Source of the DNA: an uncultured Lentisphaeria bacterium
GTDB taxonomy: Bacteria > Verrucomicrobiota > Lentisphaeria > Victivallales > UBA1829
Reading direction: 5' to 3'
DNA length: 64,000 nt
Assembly (NCBI GenBank): GCA_905197955.1
Contig: CAJKAR010000001.1
Span: 124,001 to 188,000, forward strand
Made by a program: the position numbers and the translations under genes
The notes under the pieces: generated by a model
The model's input: the letters and a program-made list of their open reading frames with translations, nothing else
The model's database searches: none
Told to the model about the DNA's origin: nothing
Shown here: in pieces, positions 27,423-36,112 of the stretch
Layout of the letters: each line of letters opens with the position of its first letter
How positions within the stretch are numbered: the first letter of the stretch is position 1

Positions 27423-28193
27423 TTATTGTTTAAATCCGGCGATAAAAGCATTCCGATTGTTTTCATCGCTGCTGGAAATTCCGTTTTGATCCGGAATGGT
27501 CAGCAGCTTCAGGAAGTCAGCATTGCCGACGTGTCCATCCGCGTAAACAATATTTCCCACAGATTTCATCGGCGGCGTGACGGTCATTTCCGTTGTTTTC
27601 CGCGAATCGATTCCATTGTGACGGTATTGAATCTGAATCGCTCTGTTGAGAGTTCCATAACTGGTCCCGGTATCTGTAAGGTAAATGGTTTTGGAGGGAG
27701 AAAAAATCACGCCGACCTTATGAGTTGAAAAAGACGCCATCTCCGGACCGCTCGCATCGCCGGCAAGATAGCGGTTCAGACCATAATGTGTACTCTGGAA
27801 CTGATCCGCAGCTCCGGCAACGGGTCCCCAGGAAGCAGGACGACGCTCGGAAGGACACCGGAAAAAACCTCCGTTTTGGGAATTCCAGTTCAGTCCATAA
27901 GAACGGTTCTCAAATCCGGGAGAGTATCCGGCGATCCGATACTGCCACAAGGAAGCAAAATCGGTCGCAAGACCAGATACTGTGGTTGTCATTTTACAGG
28001 GATTGATCCAGTCGTCATTATCGCCGGAATAAGAGATCATGGCGAATCCAATCTGTTTCAGTTTTCCCGCGCAGGAGACTGTGGAGGCTTTCTCACGAGC
28101 GGAGTTCAATGCCGGCAGAAGCATTCCGGCCAGGATGGCAATGATGGCAATGACGATGAGGAGCTCTATCAATGTAAAATTCTTTTTTTTCAT
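27423..28193 (-). CDS. Pilin-like protein, 256 aa, with altered H-X9-DG motif
   Basis: The N-terminus is KKKNFTLIELLIVIAIIAIL, with Asn before Phe. The C-terminal motif reads MKSVGNIVYADG, so Met replaces the usual His of H-X9-DG while the DG remains. The central region contains several Cys and Trp residues and YGLN motifs typical of this protein type. GAAAGG precedes the start. It is transcribed divergently from the AraC gene and followed by the 1357-aa hydrolase, fitting the regulator-pilin-hydrolase cassette. Confidence 0.82.
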   Translation of the reverse strand: MKKKNFTLIELLIVIAIIAILAGMLLPALNSAREKASTVSCAGKLKQIGFAMISYSGDNDDWINPCKMTTTVSGLATDFASLWQYRIAGYSPGFENRSYGLNWNSQNGGFFRCPSERRPASWGPVAGAADQFQSTHYGLNRYLAGDASGPEMASFSTHKVGVIFSPSKTIYLTDTGTSYGTLNRAIQIQYRHNGIDSRKTTEMTVTPPMKSVGNIVYADGHVGNADFLKLLTIPDQNGISSSDENNRNAFIAGFKQ

Positions 28194-28231
28194 TTGATTA
28201 ATCCTTTCAAGCAGCCTTTTGTCTCTTCACC

Positions 28232-28292
28232 ATTATAGCACAGGATGGAAGGAACCGGAATGTTCTATCTGCCCAAAAACATATCAGATATG
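28232..28292 (-). promoter_or_regulatory. -10 box and inverted repeat before the pilin-like/hydrolase operon
   Basis: An extended -10 (TGC-TATAAT, plus-strand ATTATA at 28232-28237) has no good -35 box, as is common for activator-dependent promoters. Upstream, CATATC-A-GATATG (28280-28292) is a perfect inverted repeat between the two divergent genes and could bind the AraC regulator. Confidence 0.5.
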
Positions 28293-28304
28293 ACCAATTC
28301 GAGT

Positions 28305-28333
28305 TTGACATTTCTAAAAATAACGGATATGGT
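28305..28333 (+). promoter_or_regulatory. Predicted promoter of the AraC-family regulator
   Basis: TTGACA (28305-28310), 17-base spacer, TATGGT (28328-28333), 25 bases before the start. The inverted repeat at 28280-28292 lies just upstream. Confidence 0.6.
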
Positions 28334-28358
28334 AACAGAAATCAGAAGGAATTGAAGC

Positions 28359-29198
28359 ATGATAAAAATGACACGGGATTCGAATTACCGTACAGAACGG
28401 CTTCTGGTTTACCGGAAAAATTCTCTGTTCCGGGCGGGGACCAGTCGGGAGTTTTTCCAGAAGCCGTCGGTTCGTCCCAATATCGGGGGCTATACGGCGT
28501 CCTTCACCTATATTCTCTCCGGAACAGGAGAATATGTGCAAAAGGACAACGGAAGAAAATACCCGTTTCATCCCGGAACACTCATTCTGAAGAACCCTGT
28601 GCTGCTTTACGATCAGCGCCACAACAGCGGACTCTACATAGACAAATATATCGTGATCCCGCAGGAACTGTACTCATTTTTCATGAACAATTCGGATTGT
28701 CCGCGGGAAATGCTGGCCCGGGATATCGGAATCGACAAACCTGTCTGCCGGAAATTCGACGAACTGATCGACGAACTGCGTTTTCAAAGCGAAGCGCGGG
28801 TTCTTCTTGCGATGATGCATCTTTCCGAATTTGCCATGTCGCTTCTTCTTCCCCGCGATACGACATTAACCCTTTACCGGAATGAAATGGAAGAGGCGAT
28901 CCGGCTTCTGGAAAAGGATTTCCGAGAAAAGATCACGCTCCAGCAGCTGGCGGATGCTGCCGGCATGAGCCGAACAAACTTCCGCCGAATCTTCAAGGAG
29001 TATTACGGAATCGCTCCCATGGAATACCGGATACGGAAAAAAATAGAACTCATTCAAGTGACCATGCGGTCGCAGCAGCTTCCGATCAAGGAAATAGCGG
29101 AACGATTCGGTTATCCTGATGCCTTTTCGTTTTCGCGTCAGTTCAAACAATATTCCGGCATCTCTCCGAAGGCGTTCTACCAGAAAATGAAACGATAG
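28359..29198 (+). CDS. AraC-family transcriptional regulator, 279 aa
   Basis: A cupin-like sensor domain occupies about residues 1-160 (YILSGTGEYVQK, then YPFHPGTLIL). Two AraC helix-turn-helix motifs fill residues 180-279 (ITLQQLADAAGMSRTNFRR and LPIKEIAERFGYPDAFSFSRQF). It diverges from the pilin-like/hydrolase operon and probably activates it in response to a sugar. AAGGAA precedes the ATG at 28359. Convergent with the SGNH hydrolase gene. Confidence 0.92.
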   Translation: MIKMTRDSNYRTERLLVYRKNSLFRAGTSREFFQKPSVRPNIGGYTASFTYILSGTGEYVQKDNGRKYPFHPGTLILKNPVLLYDQRHNSGLYIDKYIVIPQELYSFFMNNSDCPREMLARDIGIDKPVCRKFDELIDELRFQSEARVLLAMMHLSEFAMSLLLPRDTTLTLYRNEMEEAIRLLEKDFREKITLQQLADAAGMSRTNFRRIFKEYYGIAPMEYRIRKKIELIQVTMRSQQLPIKEIAERFGYPDAFSFSRQFKQYSGISPKAFYQKMKR

Positions 29199-29272
29199 GA
29201 ACGCCTCTGCGGAAAAGAGTAGTCCTGTTTTTTCGGTCAATCATTCGGAATCGATGATCTGCGCTGTAACGA

Positions 29273-29974
29273 TCACAGCTTTGCTTCCGGTCCGACGTAC
29301 TGATCGAAAACAGGCAGCAGAGCCGCACCCCAGACCTCATACCCGGCATAGGAGAGATGGCATCCGCCACGGAAAAGCGTCTCATTCTGCGAGCCGTCCG
29401 GATTCAGGAAACGTTCTGTCAGATCCATGCGCAGGACATTCCGACGACCTTTGAGCTTCTCCGTAACGATTTCATTGGTCCGGGTGACCATCCGGGCGCG
29501 TTCCGGGCCTCCGTCGCTCCTGGGGAAAATCGCCATGGAGATGATCAGACTTTCCGGAGAAAGCTCCTGAAGTTTGTCGATTACCGCTAAAACACCGTCT
29601 GCGGTATCCTCGGGGGTATCGCCGGGATAGTTCGCGGTTCCGGTCAGATTGTTGGTGCCGATATTCAGGACAACGACTTTCGGTTTCTGATTCTCAAAAT
29701 GTCCATGCTCCAGACGCCAGAGCACATTGGGCGTGCGATCCCATCCGAATCCGATGTTCAGAACATTCCGGCGGGAAAAGAGACGATCCCAGACGGGGCC
29801 TCCGTGAGAAGTCGGCACTGCAGCGGAATCCCAGAAATGAGTAATCGAATCCCCGATAAACACGATGTCTGCACGACGGGCTTTTGCCTGCTCGCAGCAG
29901 AGTCGATAACGTTCATCCCAATCGTAGCTGTCCCGCTCAAACTTCGGATACGGTGTACAGGATCTTTTTGCCAT
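29273..29974 (-). CDS. SGNH/GDSL hydrolase, 233 aa, lacking the catalytic Asp
   Basis: Block I is FIGDSITHFW with the nucleophile S43; block II Gly is in NIGFGWDRT; block III is NIGTNNL; block V is CHLSYAGYEVWG with H206. In most members of the PAF-acetylhydrolase-like group block V reads D-x-x-H; here the position is G203. Such enzymes remove acyl, often acetyl, groups from sugars or lipids. The start at 29974 follows GGGAG; the frame is open 34 codons further but without a binding site. No signal peptide, so it is cytoplasmic. Stands alone between convergent and divergent neighbours. Confidence 0.85.
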   Translation of the reverse strand: MAKRSCTPYPKFERDSYDWDERYRLCCEQAKARRADIVFIGDSITHFWDSAAVPTSHGGPVWDRLFSRRNVLNIGFGWDRTPNVLWRLEHGHFENQKPKVVVLNIGTNNLTGTANYPGDTPEDTADGVLAVIDKLQELSPESLIISMAIFPRSDGGPERARMVTRTNEIVTEKLKGRRNVLRMDLTERFLNPDGSQNETLFRGGCHLSYAGYEVWGAALLPVFDQYVGPEAKL

Positions 29975-30063
29975 AATATCGCTCTCCCTTTTGTTTTCTG
30001 GTAGTATAAATTCATTTCTCGTCGGAGTCAAGTAAAAAAAAATCATTTTCCCGGGGATTTGAT

Positions 30064-30091
30064 TTGAATCTGCCACGCACCCCCATATATT
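30064..30091 (+). promoter_or_regulatory. Predicted promoter of the CDP-sugar operon
   Basis: TTGAAT (30064-30069), 16-base spacer, TATATT (30086-30091), 33 bases before rfbF. Confidence 0.45.
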
Positions 30092-30124
30092 ATCTTAATT
30101 CTGAATACAGAGAGGATTGCGGTA

Positions 30125-30946
30125 ATGCAGAAAAAGGATACACAAGAGAAAATGCCCCCCGTCATAATTCTTTGCGGAGGCCGGGGAACCCGTCTGATGG
30201 AAGTCACGGAACTTCTGCCGAAGCCGATGGTGGAAATCGGAGAACAACCGATCATCTGGCATATCATGCGTTGTTTTGCCGCATTCGGAGTCAAACGTTT
30301 TATTTTGTGTCTGGGCTACAAAAAAGAAAAATTCATTGATTATTTTGTCAACTACCATATTCGAACGACCGATGTAACGATCAAACTCGGACATGATCCG
30401 GATATTCTCTATCATGGAGACACCGAAGCGGAAGACTGGCAGGTCACTCTTGCCGGCACCGGTCTGGATTCCATGACCGGCTGCCGGGTTTTCCGTGCCG
30501 CCAGATATTTGCAGGAGACCGACCGGGAATTCTTCCTGACCTATGGAGACGGACTGGCGGATATCAATATTGCCGATCTTCTGAAATTTCACCGGGAACA
30601 CGGGAAACTTCTGACCTGTTCCGCGGTTCATCCGGCCAGCCGGTTCGGTGCAATGAACATTGTCAATGGACTTGTCCGGGGCTTTGAAGAAAAACCGGCA
30701 AAACCGGAAGGCTACATCAACGGAGGTTACATGGTTGTCAACCGGGAGTTCATCCCGCGTTATCTGTCGGACGATCCTGCGCTGAGTTTTGAAAAGGAAC
30801 CGATGCTTTCCGCGGTCAGAGATTCCCAGATGGTCCCGTTCTGTCACGAAGGCTTCTGGCAATGTATGGACACCCCGAGGGAATACCAGTTGCTGAATGA
30901 GCTCTGGAAACGCGGCGATGCTCCGTGGACCGCCAACTGGAGATGA
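30125..30946 (+). CDS. rfbF: Glucose-1-phosphate cytidylyltransferase, 273 aa
   Basis: It makes CDP-glucose from CTP and glucose 1-phosphate, the entry step to CDP-3,6-dideoxyhexoses. The nucleotidyltransferase signature is CGGRGTRL (17-24), followed by LPKPMVEIG, and family-typical stretches include YGDGLADIN, VHPASRFGAM and the closing WQCMDTPREYQLLNELW. Length fits the family (about 257) with a short charged extension. AGAGAGGA precedes the ATG. First of six tightly packed genes; its stop abuts the rfbG start. Confidence 0.93.
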   Translation: MQKKDTQEKMPPVIILCGGRGTRLMEVTELLPKPMVEIGEQPIIWHIMRCFAAFGVKRFILCLGYKKEKFIDYFVNYHIRTTDVTIKLGHDPDILYHGDTEAEDWQVTLAGTGLDSMTGCRVFRAARYLQETDREFFLTYGDGLADINIADLLKFHREHGKLLTCSAVHPASRFGAMNIVNGLVRGFEEKPAKPEGYINGGYMVVNREFIPRYLSDDPALSFEKEPMLSAVRDSQMVPFCHEGFWQCMDTPREYQLLNELWKRGDAPWTANWR

Positions 30947-32038
30947 ATGGTGTTCAAAGAGATCTATCGAAATAGAAGAGTTCTGATAACAGGCCATACA
31001 GGCTTCAAGGGTTCCTGGCTGTGCGCATGGCTTCAGAAGGCCGGAGCGGAGCTGTGCGGAATTTCTCTTGCTCAGCGGACGCAACCGAACCACTACGATC
31101 TGCTCGCTCTCTCCGGGATCCGTTCGGAAACACTGGATATTCAGGATTTCAACGGAGTAAAGAGAATCATCGCGGAATTTCAGCCGGAAATTATATTTCA
31201 CCTTGCGGCACAGCCGCTTGTCCGCTATTCCTATCTTCATCCGCTGGAGACATTTGCGACAAATGTTATGGGAACGGCCAATCTTCTGGAAGCGGCAAAA
31301 ACAACGGAATCGGTCCGCGCCTTTGTCGCCGTCACCAGCGATAAATGTTACGAAAACCGGAATCTGGACCGCGGTTATCGAGAAGATGATCCCATGGGCG
31401 GTTACGATCCTTACAGTGCCTCAAAAGGCTGTGCTGAACTGGTGGCTGCCTCTTTTCGACGTTCTTTTTTCCCCCCGGAAGAGTATGGGAAAAAACACCA
31501 CATGCTTCTGGCAACCGCCCGGGCAGGGAATGTGATCGGCGGCGGAGACTGGGCGGAAGACCGGCTGGTTCCAAACCTGATGGTCTCCGCTTCTCTCGGA
31601 AAGATCGAACCTTTGAGAAATCCAGATGCAGTACGCCCATGGCAGCATGTACTGGAGTCCCTTTCCGGTTATCTTCTTCTAGGCCAGAATCTTATGGAAG
31701 GCAAAAAGGAGTTTGCCTCTTCGTGGAACTTTGGTCCGGATGAAACGGATACGCATACGGTTCTGGAAACGGCCGCGGCACTGCAAACGCACTGGAATCA
31801 AGTCCGATTCCGTGCAGCCCCGGACAACGGTCCGCATGAAGCGGCAAAACTGAAACTCAACTGTGACAAAGCACACAAGATACTGAACTGGTTCCCGGTC
31901 TGGAACGCAGACAGAGCCTTTGAACAGACCGCCTGCTGGTATCGGGAATATTACAAGCGCAGCAACATAAACACGGACAAAGACTTACAGCAGTATCTCT
32001 CCGATGCGGAAAGAAAAGGACTGATATGGACGAAGTAA
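30947..32038 (+). CDS. rfbG: CDP-glucose 4,6-dehydratase, 363 aa
   Basis: An extended SDR enzyme that forms CDP-4-keto-6-deoxyglucose. The NAD site GHTGFKG is at 16-22; the catalytic YSASK (Y156, K160) and GGGDWAEDRLVPN are family-typical. No gap follows rfbF, and the last codons overlap rfbH by 13 bases. The GTG three bases inside is an alternative start. Its product is the substrate of RfbH. Confidence 0.93.
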   Translation: MVFKEIYRNRRVLITGHTGFKGSWLCAWLQKAGAELCGISLAQRTQPNHYDLLALSGIRSETLDIQDFNGVKRIIAEFQPEIIFHLAAQPLVRYSYLHPLETFATNVMGTANLLEAAKTTESVRAFVAVTSDKCYENRNLDRGYREDDPMGGYDPYSASKGCAELVAASFRRSFFPPEEYGKKHHMLLATARAGNVIGGGDWAEDRLVPNLMVSASLGKIEPLRNPDAVRPWQHVLESLSGYLLLGQNLMEGKKEFASSWNFGPDETDTHTVLETAAALQTHWNQVRFRAAPDNGPHEAAKLKLNCDKAHKILNWFPVWNADRAFEQTACWYREYYKRSNINTDKDLQQYLSDAERKGLIWTK

Positions 32039-33369
32039 AGGAAAAAACGCTTCGCAGGGAGATCCTGGAAAAGACAGCAGAATATTACCATCAGATTCTG
32101 GAACCGGAACAGAATGCCATTTTCACTCCGGGAAAGACAAAACTCCATTATGCCGGACGCATTTTTGATGAGACGGAACTCAAAAATCTGGTAGAGTCTG
32201 CCTTGGACTTCTGGCTGACTTCGGGACGTTTCACCCAACAGTTTGAAAAAAAACTGGCAGAATTTCTCGGTGTAAAATCGGCCCTGTTCGTCAACTCCGG
32301 CTCATCCGCCAACTTATTGGCATTCATGACATTAACATCACCTCTTTTGAAGGATCGCCGGATTCGGCGCGGAGATGAAGTCATCACAGCGGCTGCCGGA
32401 TTTCCCACCACGGTTGCCCCGATTCTGCAATACGGCGCGGTTCCGGTTTTTCTGGATGTCGATGCCGGGACAGCGAATCTGGATCCCAGGGGGCTGCGAA
32501 CGGCACTCTCGAAGAAAACGAAAGCGGTCATGCTTGCTCATACTCTCGGCAACCCGTTTCAAATCAAGGAGATCAAGCAGTTTTGCGAAGAGAATGGTCT
32601 CTGGCTGATCGAAGACAACTGTGATGCTTTAGGTTCCCGCTTTGCCGGACGTCTCACCGGAACATGGGGAGATATCGGGACCTCCAGTTTTTATCCGCCG
32701 CATCACATGACAACCGGAGAAGGCGGAGCTGTGTATATGAATGATCCGCTGCTCCGGAAAATAGCGTTGTCGCTCCGCGACTGGGGGCGCGACTGCTGGT
32801 GTCCGCCCGGCTGCGACAACACCTGCGGCTGCCGTTTCACCCGCCACTGGAATCATCTGCCGGATGGCTATGACCACAAATATGTTTACAGTCATTTCGG
32901 ATTCAATCTGAAAGCCACGGACATGCAGGCGGCAATCGGATGCGCTCAACTGGAAAAGCTGGATTCATTCATTCAAAAGCGTAAAGAAAATTTCAACAGA
33001 CTTTATGATGGTCTGAAAGATCTGCCGCAGTTGCGTCTTTTCTCCCGTTATCCGGAAAGCGATCCCGCCTGGTTCGGTTTCCTGATGACGCTAACCCCGA
33101 TGGCCGATTTCACCCGGAATGACTTTGCAGCCCATCTGGAACGCAATCTGATACAGACACGCAACCTGTTCGCGGGCAATCTGATACGACATCCATGCTT
33201 TGAAACTCTCACAGAGGGTGTACATTACCGGATCGCCGAACCGCTGAAACATACCGATGATTTTATGAATCATGCCCTGTGGATCGGAGTCTATCCCGGA
33301 ATGAGCCGGGAAAAACTGGATTACATGATCGAAACGATCCGCTCCTTCTGCCTTGGAGGACGGAAATGA
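32026..33369 (+). CDS. rfbH: CDP-4-keto-6-deoxyglucose 3-dehydrase (E1), 447 aa
   Basis: It belongs to the DegT/DnrJ/EryC1 fold but has the marks of the C-3 deoxygenase E1. The PLP lysine is replaced by His (H226-H227 in PPHHMTTGEGG), and a Cys cluster for a [2Fe-2S] centre is present (CWCPPGCDNTCGCRF starting at C257). With a reductase partner it removes the 3-OH to give CDP-4-keto-3,6-dideoxyglucose. That partner (RfbI/DdhD, E3) is not in this window. It overlaps rfbG by 13 bases, and its stop overlaps the next start as ATGA. Confidence 0.95.
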   Translation: MDEVKEKTLRREILEKTAEYYHQILEPEQNAIFTPGKTKLHYAGRIFDETELKNLVESALDFWLTSGRFTQQFEKKLAEFLGVKSALFVNSGSSANLLAFMTLTSPLLKDRRIRRGDEVITAAAGFPTTVAPILQYGAVPVFLDVDAGTANLDPRGLRTALSKKTKAVMLAHTLGNPFQIKEIKQFCEENGLWLIEDNCDALGSRFAGRLTGTWGDIGTSSFYPPHHMTTGEGGAVYMNDPLLRKIALSLRDWGRDCWCPPGCDNTCGCRFTRHWNHLPDGYDHKYVYSHFGFNLKATDMQAAIGCAQLEKLDSFIQKRKENFNRLYDGLKDLPQLRLFSRYPESDPAWFGFLMTLTPMADFTRNDFAAHLERNLIQTRNLFAGNLIRHPCFETLTEGVHYRIAEPLKHTDDFMNHALWIGVYPGMSREKLDYMIETIRSFCLGGRK

Positions 33370-35171
33370 GAGTTGCAGATTATATTTTCAAAACACTGGC
33401 GGACCGGGGGGCCGATACCGTTTTTCTAGTCACCGGCGGCGGAGCGATGCATCTGAATGATGCAGTCGGCCGGGAAAAACGTCTGCATTATGTCTGCTGT
33501 CTTCATGAGCAGGCCTGTGCAATGGCGGCAGAAGGATATGCCAGAATTCGGAACAAACCGGGAATCGTTTCGGTCACGACGGGACCCGGCGGCACCAATG
33601 CCATCACCGGTGTTGCCGGAGCCTGGCTGGATTCCATTCCCATGCTGATTATTTCAGGACAGGTCAAAACAGAAACCTTGAGTTCCTCCTTTCCCAATCT
33701 GCATGTCCGGCAGATCGGGGATCAGGAGCTGAATATCATTGATATCGTCAAGCCGATCACCAAATATGCGGTCTGCATTCGGGACCCGCAGGAGATCCGC
33801 TACGAGCTGGAGAAGGCGCTTGAGCTCTGCTCTTCGGGCAGACCGGGACCTGTCTGGCTGGATATTCCTCTGGATGTTCAGGCGGCAGAAATGAAGGATA
33901 CTTTTCGGAAGTCTTTGATAATCAAAGAGAAACCACCTAAGCCATCCAAAGAGGATGTTGCCTTTCTTTTGGAAAAACTGAACACAGCACGGCGTCCGGT
34001 TCTGATTGCCGGCAATGGAATCCGTCTGGCGGGAGGAGTCAAAGAATTCCGAGCCCTGACCGAGCGCCTGAGTATTCCGATTCTGACCTCCATTTCAGGG
34101 ATTGACCTGCTGCCGTCGGATTCGCCCTGGTTCTTCGGACGTCCGGGAATCCTCGGAGAACGTCCAGCAAATTTCATTCTTCAGAATGCCGATCTGCTTC
34201 TGATTCTCGGAACCAGGATGGGAATCCGCATGACCGGCTACGCATTTCAATCATTCGCTCCTGACGCATTGAAAATTATGATTGATGTTGATCCGGAAGA
34301 GATGAAGCGTCCACTCTTTCCGATCAGTTATCCGATTCATGCGGATGCCGCCTGCATGGTGCACGCTTTGCTGGATGCTCTGCCGGAGACCATTCTACCC
34401 CCCAAAGAAGAGTGGCTATCCTATTGCAGAGAAATGAAGGAACGCTATCCTGTTGTAACTGCAAAGCACAGGGATAGAACAGATTACGTCAGCAGTTACT
34501 ATTTTGCCGAACTTCTCTCGGAGCATCTTGCCGAAGATGCAGTTCTGGTCACCGGCAATGGAACCGCCTATACGAGCACCTATCAGGCGGTCAAAGTGAA
34601 ATCGAAGATGCGCGTTTTTGCCAATCAGGGATGTGCCTCGATGGGATATGGACTGCCTGCGGCAATCGGAGCGGCACTGGCTGACCGGAACAGACAAGTG
34701 GTCTGCATCACGGGAGACGGAAGCATCCAGATGAATCTGCAGGAACTTCAAACCGTTGTCAATCAGAATCTTGCAATTAAAATTTTTGTTTACAGCAACG
34801 AGGGCTATCTCTCCATCAAACTGACCCAGAACTCCTTTTTCAATGGTTTCCGGGTCGGTTCCGATCCCTCTTCAGGAGTCCGTCTACCGGACATCCGCCG
34901 GATAGCGGAAGCATACGGAATCAAGACTTATCAGCTGACCAGCAACAGGCAGGCAGAGGAAGAAATGAAACAAATCCTTGCTGAGAAAGGACCTGTGCTT
35001 TGCGAAGTATTAACGGATCCACTGGAGGAACTTGGACCGAAGGCCTCTTCGAGCCGTCTTCCGGACGGTTCTCTGGTCTCCCGGCCTCTGGAAGATCTTG
35101 CCCCCTTCCTCCCGCGGGAAGAATTCGAATGGAACATGGCTATTTCCCGAACAAAGGAGCAGGAATCATGA
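33366..35171 (+). CDS. TPP-dependent enzyme, acetolactate-synthase-like, YerE-type candidate, 601 aa
   Basis: Three-domain thiamine-diphosphate enzyme: N-terminal Pyr domain with the conserved Glu (E48 in CLHEQACAMAAEGYAR), a central domain, and the C-terminal PP domain with GDGSIQMNLQEL (D451). It resembles acetohydroxyacid synthases, but its place directly after rfbFGH matches YerE of Yersinia. YerE adds a two-carbon unit from pyruvate to CDP-4-keto-3,6-dideoxyglucose on the way to the branched sugar yersiniose. GGAGGA precedes the ATG at 33366. An ordinary acetolactate synthase is less likely, since no ilv genes adjoin. Confidence 0.8.
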   Translation: MRVADYIFKTLADRGADTVFLVTGGGAMHLNDAVGREKRLHYVCCLHEQACAMAAEGYARIRNKPGIVSVTTGPGGTNAITGVAGAWLDSIPMLIISGQVKTETLSSSFPNLHVRQIGDQELNIIDIVKPITKYAVCIRDPQEIRYELEKALELCSSGRPGPVWLDIPLDVQAAEMKDTFRKSLIIKEKPPKPSKEDVAFLLEKLNTARRPVLIAGNGIRLAGGVKEFRALTERLSIPILTSISGIDLLPSDSPWFFGRPGILGERPANFILQNADLLLILGTRMGIRMTGYAFQSFAPDALKIMIDVDPEEMKRPLFPISYPIHADAACMVHALLDALPETILPPKEEWLSYCREMKERYPVVTAKHRDRTDYVSSYYFAELLSEHLAEDAVLVTGNGTAYTSTYQAVKVKSKMRVFANQGCASMGYGLPAAIGAALADRNRQVVCITGDGSIQMNLQELQTVVNQNLAIKIFVYSNEGYLSIKLTQNSFFNGFRVGSDPSSGVRLPDIRRIAEAYGIKTYQLTSNRQAEEEMKQILAEKGPVLCEVLTDPLEELGPKASSSRLPDGSLVSRPLEDLAPFLPREEFEWNMAISRTKEQES

Positions 35172-36112
35172 CCCGAAAAAAAATCAGCATTACCGCAAGC
35201 TGTTATAACGAAGAAGGGAATATTGAAGAACTCTATCGCCGCTGCCGGAAGGTTCTGGCAAAGTATCCGCAATACGATTATGAGTTTATTCTGGAAGACA
35301 ACTGCTCCACCGATCGGACACGCGAGATTCTGCGCAGGATCGCGGCAAAGGACAAAAACTTCAAAGTCATCCTGAATGCAAGAAATTTCGGTCATATCCG
35401 CTCGCCCTTCAATGCGTTCCTCTCCGGAACAGGAGATGCGGTTGTAACCATGTGCTCGGATCTTCAGGAGCCGCCCGAACTCATCGACGATTTCATTCAG
35501 GCATGGGAAAAGGGAAGCAAAGTCGTTGTCGGAATCCGTTCCGGCACGCGGGCTAGTCTCACGCTCGAACTCCTGCGGAAATGTTATTACAGTCTGCTTT
35601 CCAAAGCGGCGGAAGGAGGAAAATTGATCCCAAGTTTCACCGGGTTCGGACTTTATGACCGGGCATTCGTCAATGCATTGAAACAGTACAATGAGCCCTA
35701 TCCGTATTTCCGGGGACTCGTCAGCGAGATCGGTTTCCAGCGCACGGAAATTCCATTCGTTCAGGATAAGAGGGTACAGGGAATTACCAAAAATAATTTC
35801 TTTACACTTTATGATATGGCTGTCACAGGTTTTGTCAATCACACAAAACTGCCTTTGCGTCTTGCGGTTTTTACCGGATTTCTTCTGGCGGCGGGCAGTC
35901 TGATCATTGCGTTGGTCTATCTGATCCTGAAACTGATCCGCTGGAATACCTTTGAGCTCGGTCTGGCTCCGATTATGATCGGACTCTTTTTCTTTGCCGC
36001 TGTACAGCTCATCTGTATCGGAATCATCGGGGAATACATCGGCGCCATCTGGACCCAGGTCAAAAACAAGCCCCTGGTCATTGAAGAGGAACGGATCAAT
36101 TTCGATGAATGA
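35168..36112 (+). CDS. GT2 polyprenyl-phosphate glycosyltransferase-like protein, 314 aa
   Basis: A GT-A domain (SITASCYNEEGNIEELYR, then VTMCSDLQEPPELI with the Asp used for metal/nucleotide) is followed by two C-terminal membrane helices (about 233-258 and 268-292), the layout of GtrB/DPM1-type enzymes that load a sugar onto undecaprenyl phosphate at the inner membrane. It overlaps the TPP-enzyme gene by ATGA and the SDR gene by eight bases. Donor sugar unknown; the operon's dideoxysugar is one possibility. Confidence 0.85.
   Translation: MTRKKISITASCYNEEGNIEELYRRCRKVLAKYPQYDYEFILEDNCSTDRTREILRRIAAKDKNFKVILNARNFGHIRSPFNAFLSGTGDAVVTMCSDLQEPPELIDDFIQAWEKGSKVVVGIRSGTRASLTLELLRKCYYSLLSKAAEGGKLIPSFTGFGLYDRAFVNALKQYNEPYPYFRGLVSEIGFQRTEIPFVQDKRVQGITKNNFFTLYDMAVTGFVNHTKLPLRLAVFTGFLLAAGSLIIALVYLILKLIRWNTFELGLAPIMIGLFFFAAVQLICIGIIGEYIGAIWTQVKNKPLVIEEERINFDE

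Noticed and set aside
33366..35171. Ordinary acetolactate synthase (ilvB)
   Set aside because: No ilvN/ilvC neighbours; it overlaps rfbH and sits in a CDP-sugar operon, so a sugar-specific role is more likely. Not excluded by sequence alone.
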